The position numbers and the translations under genes are program-made. 64,000 nt of DNA from Egaibacter danicus. Lineage in GTDB: Bacteria > Pseudomonadota > Gammaproteobacteria > Burkholderiales > Burkholderiaceae_C. Numbering within the stretch: the stretch's first letter is position 1; each line of letters starts with the position of its first letter. Shown one piece after another: positions 25,032 to 33,965 of this stretch. The stretch spans positions 352,547 to 416,546 of the forward strand of contig JADJII010000005.1 in assembly GCA_016707075.1 (NCBI GenBank), read 5' to 3'. The notes beneath the pieces were generated by a model, which was not told the DNA's origin, ran no database searches, and saw only the letters and a list, made by a program, of their open reading frames with translations.

Positions 25032-25835
25032 TTACTGCCTGAGTAAGGATAGTACGCTCTGTGGCAATTGATTGGCCTGTGCCACCATTGCCGTGCCAGC
25101 TTGTTGCAGAACCTGTGCGCGGGACAAGTTGGCGGTTTCCATCGCGTAGTCGGCATCCATGATCCGGCCACGAGCCGCTGCCGAGTTTTCAGCGGCCACT
25201 CGAAGATTGGCGATGACACCTTCGAAGCGGTTTTGCGATGCACCCCAGGTTGCGCGAATGGAGTTCATCAAATTCAGATCCGTATCGACCACGGCGAGCT
25301 GGGCACTGGCAGTTGCGTTGGTTGCTCCCAGCGTGGTTGCAGTCTGGACAGCGATCACGGATGTGATCGTGATGGATTCGCCCGAATTGGCTCCGACCTG
25401 AAACTGGAAAGGAGTCGCCGCGCTCAGGAGGGCTTGACTATTGAATTTTGTAGCACCAATGACGCGGGTATTTTCTGCCGCCAGCAACTGGTATTAGGCG
25501 TCCAGCGCGGCGATATCGGTTGTACCGTTCGTGCCGTTGGCCGCTTGCACTGCCAGTTCCCGCATCCGCTGCAGATTGTTGGTGATCGCTCCGAGCGCGC
25601 CCTCTGCTGTCTGCGCCAGAGAAATGGCGTCATTGGCATTGCGGATAGCCACGTTCATGCCCCGGGTCTGGGTATTCATGCGCTCGGCAATGGCCAGGCC
25701 AGCGGCGTCATCTTTGGCGCTGTTAACCCGCAATCCGGAAGACAGCCGTTGCATGGCCGTACCCAGCGACACGGCAGTACCTGCCAAATTGCGTTGCGCG
25801 TTCAGCGACGCCGTGTTCGTATTGATCGTCGTCAT
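25032..25835 (-). pseudogene. fliC: Second flagellin gene interrupted by one in-frame stop
   Basis: The frame encodes a 267-codon flagellin equal in length to the copy at 26249, with intact D0/D1 ends (SLNAQRNLAGTA; RAQVLQQAGTAMVAQANQLP). Codon 114 is TAA (25494-25496, minus strand) in the sequence ALDA-stop-YQLLAAEN, where the sister gene has GAA; a single base change explains it. The frame after the stop is open to the end, implying a recent mutation. The first 113 residues alone could not form filament. The two proteins agree at about three quarters of positions. Sequencing error or natural readthrough cannot be excluded. Confidence 0.85.
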
Positions 25836-25875
25836 AAAAGGCTCCTTTAAAGCTGAATAAATCCGGCATTGCTGC
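25833..25875 (-). repeat. Flagellin leader, inverted copy
   Basis: Read on the minus strand, this 43-base leader including the ATG is identical to 26209-26251 except for one base. It contains TTTAAAGGAGCC, a good ribosome-binding site. The two flagellin genes therefore begin with matching untranslated leaders in opposite directions. Confidence 0.9.
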
Positions 25876-26085
25876 CGATAAGTGTCAGCACGCCGCTGAC
25901 TGGTTTAGGCAGTGAACAAATTGTGCTGAGCGCGCAGAAAACCTTAAGCCCGATGAAAGGACAAAAAATGGGCCAGTTCTGGCTTTCGGGACATCTCCAG
26001 GCCTTTTCCACTGCTTTTCCAGGGAAGGACGGTGAAGCAGATATGGACAATCGCCTCAAATGGGTAGTGGGTATAAATATTTTGC

Positions 26086-26113
26086 TCAAGTTTTAAAGGG
26101 GTCAGTCCGAAAA
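26086..26113 (+). promoter_or_regulatory. Sigma-28 promoter of fliC
   Basis: TCAAGTTT followed after 12 bases by TCCGAAAA resembles the FliA consensus and the motA promoter (TCAAGTCT-N11-ACCGATAA). It would give a leader of roughly 125 bases containing a GCCAGTC-TTCG-GACTGGC hairpin at 26181-26198. No equally good site was found pointing toward the interrupted copy. The rest of the 413-base gap 25836-26248 shows nothing else. Confidence 0.6.
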
Positions 26114-26208
26114 CAATCTCAGCGGGTTCTAACAAGTGCTCGTCGTCCGGTAGGTACCTGAAAGTGCTCCGGTCATAGCGGCCAGTCTTCGGACTGGCGT
26201 TGAGATTG

Positions 26209-26251
26209 GCAGCGATGCCGGATTTATTCAGCTTTAAAGGAGCCTTTTATG
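26209..26251 (+). repeat. Flagellin leader, direct copy
   Basis: Partner of 25833-25875. It includes AAAGGAGCC seven bases before the fliC ATG. Confidence 0.9.
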
Positions 26252-27049
26252 TCAATGATTAACACCAACATCAATTCGTTAAATGCACAGCGCAATCTGG
26301 CGGGCACGGCAACTGCCCTCAGTACTGCAATGAGCCGCCTGTCCTCGGGTTTGCGCGTCAACAGCGCCAAAGATGACGCCGCTGGCCTGGCCATTGCCGA
26401 GCGCATGAATGCCCAGACGAAGGGTATGAACGTGGCTATCCGCAACGCCAATGACGCCATTTCTCTGGCTGCAACAGCCGAGGGTGCCTTGGGCGCTATT
26501 TCCAACAACCTGCAGCGGATGCGGGAACTTGCAGTGCAGGGCGCCAACGGCACGAATGGCGCAACCGATATTAATGCGCTGGATGAGGAATACAAGTTGT
26601 TGGTTGCGGAGAATACCCGCGTCATTGCTGCAACGAAATTCAACAGCCAGGCTCTCTTGAGCGCTGCCACAGCCTTCAGTTTCCAGGTGGGAGCCAATGC
26701 CGGTGAAGCAATTACGGTTACTGCAACGGTCGCTGCTCAAACTGCAACCACGCTGGGCGGTACCAATGCCTTGTCGAGCGCACAGATCACTGCGGTAGAC
26801 ACAGATATCGCAGCCATCAACACAATTCGGGCTTCTTGGGGTGCAACCCAAAATCGTTTCGAGTCGGTTATTTCCAACCTTCGAGTTGGCTCTGAAAACA
26901 CGGCAGCAGCTCGTGGCCGGATCATGGACGCTGACTACGCGATGGAAACCGCCAACTTGTCCCGCGCACAGGTTCTGCAGCAGGCCGGTACGGCAATGGT
27001 TGCGCAAGCCAATCAGGCTCCTCAAGGTGTACTGGCTCTGTTGCGTTAA
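26249..27049 (+). CDS. fliC: Flagellin FliC (intact copy)
   Basis: 266 aa. The conserved D0/D1 ends are complete (NTNINSLNAQRNLAGTATAL; LSRAQVLQQAGTAMVAQANQ) with a short central region and no D2/D3 domains, so the filament is built from a compact flagellin. Lysines that FliB-type methylases could modify are few. A sigma-28 promoter and strong ribosome-binding site precede it and a terminator hairpin follows. Confidence 0.97.
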   Translation: MSMINTNINSLNAQRNLAGTATALSTAMSRLSSGLRVNSAKDDAAGLAIAERMNAQTKGMNVAIRNANDAISLAATAEGALGAISNNLQRMRELAVQGANGTNGATDINALDEEYKLLVAENTRVIAATKFNSQALLSAATAFSFQVGANAGEAITVTATVAAQTATTLGGTNALSSAQITAVDTDIAAINTIRASWGATQNRFESVISNLRVGSENTAAARGRIMDADYAMETANLSRAQVLQQAGTAMVAQANQAPQGVLALLR

Positions 27050-27100
27050 CAGCAGGGCATCCGCATCGATGGCGATCAGCCATCGATGCTGTTTCCTGGC

Positions 27101-27140
27101 GGCGACGGGTTTCAGACCCGCGTCGCCTTTTGGCGTTTTA
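27101..27140 (+). terminator. Rho-independent terminator after fliC
   Basis: GGCGACGGGT-TTCAG-ACCCGCGTCGCC forms a long stem (one bulge) followed by TTTTGGCGTTTTA. A second hairpin, GCATCGATGG...CCATCGATGC at 27063-27089, precedes it. Confidence 0.8.
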
Positions 27141-27181
27141 TGATTCGTCGGCCTTTACCAGGCTGACCAGAGGAGAAGTTC

Positions 27182-28594
27182 ATGGCAATTTCAGCTCCAG
27201 GAGTCGGCAGTGGACTTGATGTCAACAGCATTGTGTCGCAGCTGGTTGCCATTGAAAAACAACCGCTAACCCAGTTGCAGTCCAAGGCAACGACCTTTCA
27301 GTCCCAACTCAGCTTGTACGGCAAGGTTAAGTCCCAGGCCTCCGCATTGGGAGATGCTGCGGCCTTGCTTGCCGGTCCCACGGGGTGGAATACTCAAAAA
27401 GCAAGTTCCTCCAATACCAGCGCTATTGGGGTTATCGCAGGTTCAGCTGCGGTATCAACCTCGCTTATAGTGGAAGTGCAGCAACTGGCACGCGCCCAGT
27501 CGACCGCGTCAGAAGGTGTTGTCGCCGGATCGGCAGTTGGGGTGGCGGGAACATTGACTCTTCAACTGGGAGCTTGGGCTGGCACAGCTTTTACAGCGGG
27601 CAGCAGTCCTGCAGTTCCAGTGACGATAACCGCTACAGACACGGTTACGTCCATTGCCAGCAAAATCAATTCCGCGAATGCGGGTGTTACAGCCACGGTG
27701 TTGCGCGATGGGGCCAATGAGCGCCTGGTCATTCGGTCCAAGACGTCTGGCGAGGAAAACGGCTTTCGTATTGACGCAGCAGGTGATGCCGGCCTGTCTA
27801 TGTTTGGCTTCACGGATACTGCTGCCACGGCTGCCTCGGCCGCGGGGATGTTTATGGGCCAGGCTGCGATGAACGCTTTGGTGGATATCAATGGCGTACC
27901 AATTGTGTCGGCAACCAACAAGATGGTGGATGTCATCACGGGTGTTACGCTGCAGCTAAACCAGGTTACGACCGAGCCGGTGGATATCACAGTTGAAAAT
28001 GATCTGGAAGTCACGCAGAAGAATATTCAAGCCTTTGTCGATGCCTATAACTCACTGAACCAGACGTTGGCCGATTCAACCAAGTATGACGCGGCTACAA
28101 AAAAGGCGGGACTGATGCAAGGGGATTCCACGACGGTGGGCTTGCAAAATGCGCTTAGAGCCATGCTGGGTTCAAGTAGCGTGGGTTCGACCTACGCCCG
28201 CCTGTCTGATATCGGAATCGAGCGCCAGACGGATGGGTCGCTGAAAGTGAACGCCACCAAGCTGACCGGTGCCCTTCAAAACCTGGATAACGTAAAAAAC
28301 CTGTTTGCTACGAACAATAGCAATTCGGCAACTAACGGATTTGGCCTCAAGGTGAGAGATTTTGCGCGTGGACTGGTTGCGGCAGATGGCTTGGTGACTA
28401 ACAAGTCGGCTGCGCTGCAAGGATCAATCAGCAGAAACTCCAAAGATCAGGACAGGGTGAATGACCGTGCGTCCCGGGTTGAGACGCAGTTGCTGAGGCA
28501 GTACTCGGCTCTTGACGCGCAACTGGCCCAGATGAATGGACTGAGTTCTTATGTGACCGCCCAACTTGCGCAGTGGAACAAATCTACCAGTTAA
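27182..28594 (+). CDS. fliD: Flagellar filament cap protein FliD
   Basis: 470 aa. N-terminal FliD_N region (SGLDVNSIVSQLVAIEKQPL) and C-terminal coiled-coil region with SKDQDRVNDRASRVETQLLRQYSALDAQLAQMN. It caps the growing filament and is exported. AGGAGAAG lies just before the ATG. It begins the fliD-fliS-fliT series. Confidence 0.96.
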   Translation: MAISAPGVGSGLDVNSIVSQLVAIEKQPLTQLQSKATTFQSQLSLYGKVKSQASALGDAAALLAGPTGWNTQKASSSNTSAIGVIAGSAAVSTSLIVEVQQLARAQSTASEGVVAGSAVGVAGTLTLQLGAWAGTAFTAGSSPAVPVTITATDTVTSIASKINSANAGVTATVLRDGANERLVIRSKTSGEENGFRIDAAGDAGLSMFGFTDTAATAASAAGMFMGQAAMNALVDINGVPIVSATNKMVDVITGVTLQLNQVTTEPVDITVENDLEVTQKNIQAFVDAYNSLNQTLADSTKYDAATKKAGLMQGDSTTVGLQNALRAMLGSSSVGSTYARLSDIGIERQTDGSLKVNATKLTGALQNLDNVKNLFATNNSNSATNGFGLKVRDFARGLVAADGLVTNKSAALQGSISRNSKDQDRVNDRASRVETQLLRQYSALDAQLAQMNGLSSYVTAQLAQWNKSTS

Positions 28595-28655
28595 CGACTT
28601 GATTTTCTCGAAGCCCTGCCGATACATAAAGCAGGCGCACAAGGAGTTCATCAAG

Positions 28656-29075
28656 ATGTTTACACCAGTCAGTATGCGATCAGCAAATACCTACAAAACC
28701 GTTGGCCTGGAAACCTCAGTGGCATCGGCCAATCCACACCAGCTAGTCAGCTTGCTATTTGAGGCGTTGCTGCAGTCTCTTGCCGCTGCGAAAGGCGCAG
28801 TCTTGAATGGAGATATTCCCGCGAAAGGCCGAGCCATCAGCCGTGCTGTGCGAATTCTGGAAGAAGGGCTTAAAGCGGGCCTGGACAACGATCGGGGTGG
28901 GGATCTGGCCGCGAATCTGCGCAACCTCTATGATTTCTGCATCCTCCGAATCACCGAGGCCAACTTGAGGGGTGACGCCGCCATCCTGGATGAAGTGATC
29001 CGTTTGATACACCCCGTGTCAGATGGCTGGAGCCAGATCAGGAATGATATCGCCGTTCAAACGCAACATGCTTGA
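28656..29075 (+). CDS. fliS: Flagellin export chaperone FliS
   Basis: 139 aa from ATG 28656, preceded by AAGGAG; the longer open frame from 28566 overlaps fliD and is not FliS-like. Four-helix chaperone with YKTVGLETSVASANPHQLVSLL and NLYDFCILRITEANL. It binds the flagellin C-terminus before export. Its stop overlaps the fliT start. Confidence 0.95.
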   Translation: MFTPVSMRSANTYKTVGLETSVASANPHQLVSLLFEALLQSLAAAKGAVLNGDIPAKGRAISRAVRILEEGLKAGLDNDRGGDLAANLRNLYDFCILRITEANLRGDAAILDEVIRLIHPVSDGWSQIRNDIAVQTQHA

Positions 29076-29392
29076 TGGGCAAGAGTATGAAAACGTATCA
29101 GATGCTGATTGACTACTACAAGGCAATTGAGGACAGCAGTGCAAAGATGCTGGATGCTGCCCGCGCGGAAGATTGGGATGAAGTTGTGCGCTTTGAGGGT
29201 ACATGTGCTGTGTTGATCGAGCAGCTGCGGCACAAGGCGCGGAGCGAAGAATTGTTGCCTGAGCAGCGCATGGAAAAGACGCGCATCATGCAGCGCATCC
29301 TGCAAAATGACGCGCAGATCAGGTATCTGGCAGAGCCGTGGCTGGCGCACTGCGAGCGAAAATTTGAAGGGCAGCGGCAAATGCTGCACTAG
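29075..29392 (+). CDS. fliT: FliT-like flagellar chaperone
   Basis: 105 aa from ATG 29075 (overlap TGATG with fliS); ATG 29087 is an alternative. Small all-helical protein (YYKAIEDSSAKMLDAARAEDWDEVVRFEG) in the position of fliT, the FliD chaperone and FlhDC antagonist in enterics. Assignment is mainly by size, helix content and location; FliT sequences are poorly conserved. Confidence 0.75.
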   Translation: MGKSMKTYQMLIDYYKAIEDSSAKMLDAARAEDWDEVVRFEGTCAVLIEQLRHKARSEELLPEQRMEKTRIMQRILQNDAQIRYLAEPWLAHCERKFEGQRQMLH

Positions 29393-29404
29393 GTTTCTGA
29401 CTGA

Positions 29405-30625
29405 TCACAGAAGCGTATACAGACGTTCCACTGTGTCCCAGTCGGCGCTGGTCAACAGGTGATCTGCCTGTGTTGCGAATTGCTCATTGTGCTGGTACAG
29501 GCGGCAAAACACCTGCGTGACCTGAACCACGGTGTCCTGATCAAGCGGCGTATTCTTTGCGGCAGCGGCGGCGGCCAGCATCAGGCGCAGGATCCCGAAT
29601 CGGGTTAACAGCCGGCGGTAGAACCCCATCGGCGAGGACCTGCCCCATGGAAACACCTCACGCAGGAGTTCATTGAGCAGATACCGGCTGAATGTTTGAT
29701 CGATCAATTCAGTGGTTGTCTTCAAATGAGTCAAACCTCGCGAGTAGTTCTCTTCGAGAGTGGATTGTTCGGCCACGCCATTTGCATCAAAACCCAAGCC
29801 TGCGGTTACCCAACGCACTACTTCCAGCTGATTGGCTGACGAGCCTTTACCCGCAGGGTTGCCGAACAGAATGGAAAACACGTTTGCTGCCAGTTTGGGG
29901 TTGCTGGTCAGCTGGGCCACCGCGACCCGAAGCCCTCCCGACTCGACCAGCTCCCTCAATTGGTTAACCAGCTCGATCGCGTTGGCCTGGGAGTTGGAAG
30001 CGATAAGCTCATCAAGCTGGCTGCAAAGCCACCCCATGAGCATCAGGCGATCGGTATTGGTCAGTTCGGCAGTTTGAAACAGCTGGATGCACAGAACCCG
30101 GATTTCATCCATGGCGAGCATGTCAAATCCATGCAGTGAAGCCAGTTCGGATGTGGTGGCTTGGCGGGAAGTGAACTCCGAAGTGACAAATTCAAACCCG
30201 TCATCCAGCGTCAGTGCCAGCCTCGCAGCTTCAGGGCATGAAAGTGTCAGGCACTGCTCAAACCGATCCCCTACCTTGAATACGGTTCGTGGATAGGTGT
30301 AACAGGTATCAGACAGAGCATCTTCGTCCAGGTTTTGCTGAATACCGCACAGTCCCTGAGCGGTATGCAATCCACAATGAGAACTCGACGGGTCCAGGTT
30401 AATCTTTCCATGATTGCCTATCGAGTCTTTGTCCAGTTGGACCAGATGGGTTTTGATCAATGGCTTGAGCGTCGGGTGTGTCACTCTCCGGTAGTCACGG
30501 AAGGTATCCTTGTCAATGGAAATGGTCCAACCCATGCAGCAGGTATCTGGGCAATCACCACCTGAACACCGGAACTGTGTGACATATTTGGGTGCCAGCA
30601 TGGGGGCAGTGAATTTTTGCTTCAT
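29405..30625 (-). CDS. fliB: FliB-like flagellin lysine-N-methylase
   Basis: 406 aa. The N-terminus carries YVTQFRCSGGDCPDTCCMGW, the Cys cluster of the FliB family, with further cysteines at HCGLHTAQGLCGIQ, DTCYTYPR and LTLSCPEAARL, consistent with an iron-sulfur cluster. Salmonella FliB methylates flagellin lysines. It lies on the opposite strand, convergent with fliT, within the flagellin region, which supports a filament-modifying role. The reaction is inferred from the family. Confidence 0.85.
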   Translation of the reverse strand: MKQKFTAPMLAPKYVTQFRCSGGDCPDTCCMGWTISIDKDTFRDYRRVTHPTLKPLIKTHLVQLDKDSIGNHGKINLDPSSSHCGLHTAQGLCGIQQNLDEDALSDTCYTYPRTVFKVGDRFEQCLTLSCPEAARLALTLDDGFEFVTSEFTSRQATTSELASLHGFDMLAMDEIRVLCIQLFQTAELTNTDRLMLMGWLCSQLDELIASNSQANAIELVNQLRELVESGGLRVAVAQLTSNPKLAANVFSILFGNPAGKGSSANQLEVVRWVTAGLGFDANGVAEQSTLEENYSRGLTHLKTTTELIDQTFSRYLLNELLREVFPWGRSSPMGFYRRLLTRFGILRLMLAAAAAAKNTPLDQDTVVQVTQVFCRLYQHNEQFATQADHLLTSADWDTVERLYTLL

Positions 30626-30675
30626 GTCAATTGTCCTGATCTGGCGTTTGATGTCGTTCCGAAAATTCCGGGCTA

Positions 30676-30722
30676 AATGCTATATTTATGATAGCTATTT
30701 ACGCAATAGAGATAAGGGCTGG
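30676..30722 (-). repeat. Dispersed AGCTATC repeat, copy between fliB and fliE
   Basis: On the minus strand it reads CCAGCCCTTATCTCTATTG then CGTAAATAGCTATCATAAAT ATAGCAT, sharing the order GCCYT-N-GCGT-AGCTATC-ATAG with copies at 8911, 20011, 50540 and 61919. It occupies the gap between the fliB start and the fliE stop. Confidence 0.75.
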
Positions 30723-30769
30723 ATACCATTTTTGCCCTGCAAAATGGGTGAAATCTGGCTCTGCAGCGA

Positions 30770-31087
30770 TCAGACCTGCATGTTCATGATGTCGGTATAG
30801 GCTTGCACCATGCGATTTCGCACATGCAAGGTGGCCTGAAAACCGATCTGGGCCTTTTGAATGGCAACCATGGTTTCCTCCAGGCTTACATTGGGGTTCT
30901 CCATCTGCACTTCCCGCTGAAGGCGGGCAGACTCATTCTGGGTCTGGCTGACCGAAGTCAATGCGCTCTTCAGTACCCCGGAAAACCCGCCGTCTGCCAC
31001 TGCGGGAACCTGGACGCCGGTGCCACGACCCGCTACGCTGGGCCGCGCAATGGTGGGCATCGTGGATGGTGATAGTCGGAGATCCAT
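30770..31087 (-). CDS. fliE: Flagellar MS-ring/rod adaptor FliE
   Basis: 105 aa. The C-terminus NVSLEETMVAIQKAQIGFQATLHVRNRMVQAYTDI is the FliE signature. It joins the MS ring to the rod. It is divergent from fliF, as in enteric bacteria, with 175 bases between the two starts holding both promoters (no unambiguous box recognised). Confidence 0.95.
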   Translation of the reverse strand: MDLRLSPSTMPTIARPSVAGRGTGVQVPAVADGGFSGVLKSALTSVSQTQNESARLQREVQMENPNVSLEETMVAIQKAQIGFQATLHVRNRMVQAYTDIMNMQV

Positions 31088-31262
31088 GGTCTTTCTCCCG
31101 GTGGAGTTGAGGGTTGGTCGATCCTATCGACTCCATGACTTGGGCATCCAGCTGAATTGACAGGCAAATCCGAGGCTTTTCGGCTCAATGTTCCAAAACT
31201 TAACCCGAATAATCTGTTGCATCCGTGGTGCGAAGCCACGACTCGCCTTACCGGAAGAAACG

Positions 31263-32948
31263 ATGTCTGCAGCTCTAACCGTCCCTGTCAACCCTTCCAT
31301 GTCCCAGCGCTTCTCCGGGCTGAGCCAATCCCAGCGCATGCGACTGGTTTGGGGGATCGCCCTGTTTGTTGGTATCGGCGCAGTGGGCCTTTTCATGGGG
31401 CGACAGGCTGAGTGGCGAGTCTTGTATACGAATTTGGCTGACAAGGATGGTGGCGCCATCGTGGCCCAGTTGTCGCAAATGAACATCCCCTATAAACACG
31501 CTGAAGGTGGGGGCGCCATATTGGTCCCGGCGGACAAGGTGCATGACACACGCCTGCGCCTTGCGTCCCAGGGGTTGCCCAAAGGCTCGGTTGCAGGATT
31601 CGAAATGATGGAGTCCAACCGCTTTGGCATGACGCAGTTCCAGGAGCGTTTGACCTTCCAGCGCGGACTGGAGGGTGAACTGACCCGGTCAATCCAGTCG
31701 CTTTCTTCAGTGCAAAGTGCGCGTGTCCATCTCGCGCTGCCCAATCAGAACGGATTTTTCCGTGAGCAACAAAAGCCTTCAGCCTCAGTATTGGTCAGCC
31801 TGAATGCGGGTCACAGTCTGGATCGTGCTCAACTTGCGGGCATTGTTCACCTGGTCGCATCGAGCGTGCCTGAAATGAATCCGGCAGCGGTGAGTGTTCT
31901 GGACGACACGGGCAAGCTGCTGTCAGCAGCGACGGACGGATCGGGTGGGACGGCGGTTGATGCGCAGCAACTGCAATACACGCAACAGCTTGAGCAGGTA
32001 TACAGCCGCCGGATTCTGGACATTCTCGAGCCAGTTGTCGGGCGTCAGAATGTCAAGGCCCAGGTGACAGCTGAGGTTGACTTTTCGCAGACTGAGTCCA
32101 CATCGGAGCAACATAGGCCCAATCAATCACCTGATGCAACTGCGATTCGCAGTCAGCAATTGGTTGAAAGCAGCAATGGCGCGGCAGGTGGCCCTCCCAG
32201 TGGTGTGCCAGGCGCTGTCTCCAATCAGCCTCCGGGTCCCAATTCGGCGCCCATCAACGGCACAGCACAGACCTTGACGGGTGGAGCGGCCGCAGGTGGA
32301 GCGGGCGCAGCCGGGGGAGCGACAAAGCGTGAATCCATCATCAACTATGAAGTTGACAAGACCGTCAAAGTCGTTCGTGGCAGTACCGGGGTCGTCAAGC
32401 GTTTGAGTGCGGCTGTGGTCGTCAATCATCAGACTACGACTGACGACAAGGGAAAAACCACAACTACGCCGCTTAGCGAGCAGCAAATCGAGAAGATGAC
32501 TGCGCTCGTTCGAGAAACCATCGGATTCAGCAAGGAGCGTGGTGATTCGGTCAACCTGATGAACGCACCCTTCGCCAGGGAAAAATCAACAATGACCGAA
32601 TTGCCATTGTGGAAGCAGACTGAGGTTCAGGATCTTGTACGCAGTTTCGCCTGGCCCGTGGGCACACTGCTGTTTGGCATGATGGTCTTGCTCGGCTTCA
32701 TCAAGCCAGCCATGAAGACGCTCATGCAACCCGTAACGGCAACCAAAATGCGTGCCAATGAGCTGGATGCAGTAGTGTCTGACGAGCCTGACCGTCCCCA
32801 ACTGATGGCTCCTGGAGCCTCGGGCGCGCCACAAGGCCCCAGCCCTGGCGCGCTCGCGTTGGAAGACGCACGCAAGCTGACCCGGGATAACCCGGCGGCC
32901 GTCGCGAATATTGTGAAGACATGGATCAACGGCGAGGCCCCGGCCTGA
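31263..32948 (+). CDS. fliF: Flagellar MS-ring protein FliF
   Basis: 561 aa from ATG 31263 (MSAALTVPVNPSMSQRFSGL); the open frame extends 25 codons upstream without family features. Two membrane helices (about residues 25-45 and 455-475) flank the periplasmic ring-building domains (RLALASQGLPKGS, VQSARVHLALP). A Gly/Ala/Pro-rich linker near residue 350 is typical. The C-terminal EDARKLTRDNPAAVANIVKTWI binds FliG. First gene of the fliFGHIJK operon. Confidence 0.95.
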   Translation: MSAALTVPVNPSMSQRFSGLSQSQRMRLVWGIALFVGIGAVGLFMGRQAEWRVLYTNLADKDGGAIVAQLSQMNIPYKHAEGGGAILVPADKVHDTRLRLASQGLPKGSVAGFEMMESNRFGMTQFQERLTFQRGLEGELTRSIQSLSSVQSARVHLALPNQNGFFREQQKPSASVLVSLNAGHSLDRAQLAGIVHLVASSVPEMNPAAVSVLDDTGKLLSAATDGSGGTAVDAQQLQYTQQLEQVYSRRILDILEPVVGRQNVKAQVTAEVDFSQTESTSEQHRPNQSPDATAIRSQQLVESSNGAAGGPPSGVPGAVSNQPPGPNSAPINGTAQTLTGGAAAGGAGAAGGATKRESIINYEVDKTVKVVRGSTGVVKRLSAAVVVNHQTTTDDKGKTTTTPLSEQQIEKMTALVRETIGFSKERGDSVNLMNAPFAREKSTMTELPLWKQTEVQDLVRSFAWPVGTLLFGMMVLLGFIKPAMKTLMQPVTATKMRANELDAVVSDEPDRPQLMAPGASGAPQGPSPGALALEDARKLTRDNPAAVANIVKTWINGEAPA

Positions 32949-32964
32949 CCGCCAGGAGCAAATC

Positions 32965-33963
32965 ATGTCGCAAGATCACGGTCTGGAAGACGCAGCAATT
33001 CTGATGATGTCCCTTGGGGAGGCAGAAGCATCCGAGGTATTCAAGCATCTGTCACCCAAAGAGGTTCAGAAATTGGGCGAGGCCATTGCCAAAACCATTT
33101 CAGTGACAAGGGAGCGTGTTGACGAGATCGTTGGGAAATTCACCAGTGTGGCCGCATCCCAGAGTCTGCTGGTTTCCGATTCCGGCGACTATGTCCGCTC
33201 TGTATTGAAACGCGCATTGGGTGACGACAAAGCTGCTTTGCTCATTGATCGAATCCTGCAGGGTGGTGATGTTTCAGGGATTGAGAGCCTGAAGTGGATG
33301 GACCCACAGTCGGTTGCAGAGTTGTTGCGAAATGAGCACCCGCAAATTGTCGCTGCTATTCTGGTTCACCTGGACTATGACCAGGCCGCGGATGTCCTGA
33401 AACAGCTGGCCGAACGCCAGCGCGGCGAAGTCATGCTGCGCATTGCAACGATGGAGGGCATCCAACCTACCGCGCTCAAAGACCTGAACGAGGTTCTCTA
33501 CAAGGTGCTGGCAGGCGGAGACAAAATCCGCAAGGCTTCACTGGGAGGGATCAAGACGGCTGCAGAAATGATCAATTTGATGGGAACGGCTATTGAGAGC
33601 ACGGTCATCGAATCCATACGCAATCACGATGCAGATCTTGCCCAGAAAATCATGGACAAGATGTTCGTGTTCGATGATGTCATCAAGCTGGATGACAAAG
33701 CCATTCAGATGGTCCTCAAGGAAGTTGCTTCGGACACATTGATCGTCGCCTTGAAAGGCGCTCAGCCGGAGCTCAAGGAGAAATTTCTGGCGAACATGTC
33801 TTCGCGGGCTGCTGAAACGTTGCGGGAAGATCTTGAGTCACGTGGCCCGATGCGATTGTCCGAAGTCGAGGCTCAGCAGAAGGAGATTCTCAAGACCGTC
33901 CGGCGACTGGCTGATGAGGGGACCATTGTCATCGGTGGTGGTGGCGACGACGCCATGGTTTGA
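32965..33963 (+). CDS. fliG: Flagellar motor switch protein FliG
   Basis: 332 aa, full length. N, M and C domains are visible, with the EHPQIVAAILVHL segment (EHPQ motif) and the charged torque helix of the C domain (MFVFDDVIKLDDKAIQMVLKE). FliG transmits force from the MotAB stator. It starts 16 bases after fliF. Confidence 0.97.
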   Translation: MSQDHGLEDAAILMMSLGEAEASEVFKHLSPKEVQKLGEAIAKTISVTRERVDEIVGKFTSVAASQSLLVSDSGDYVRSVLKRALGDDKAALLIDRILQGGDVSGIESLKWMDPQSVAELLRNEHPQIVAAILVHLDYDQAADVLKQLAERQRGEVMLRIATMEGIQPTALKDLNEVLYKVLAGGDKIRKASLGGIKTAAEMINLMGTAIESTVIESIRNHDADLAQKIMDKMFVFDDVIKLDDKAIQMVLKEVASDTLIVALKGAQPELKEKFLANMSSRAAETLREDLESRGPMRLSEVEAQQKEILKTVRRLADEGTIVIGGGGDDAMV

Positions 33964-33965
33964 TC

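Noticed and set aside
25494..25496. Functional stop-codon readthrough or recoding in the second flagellin
   Set aside because: No recoding signal is visible, and a single point change from GAA explains the TAA.
31160..31215. Sigma-28-like match TCAATGTT-N11-CCCGAATA upstream of fliF
   Set aside because: The -10 is imperfect and fliF is normally a class II gene; not strong enough to annotate.
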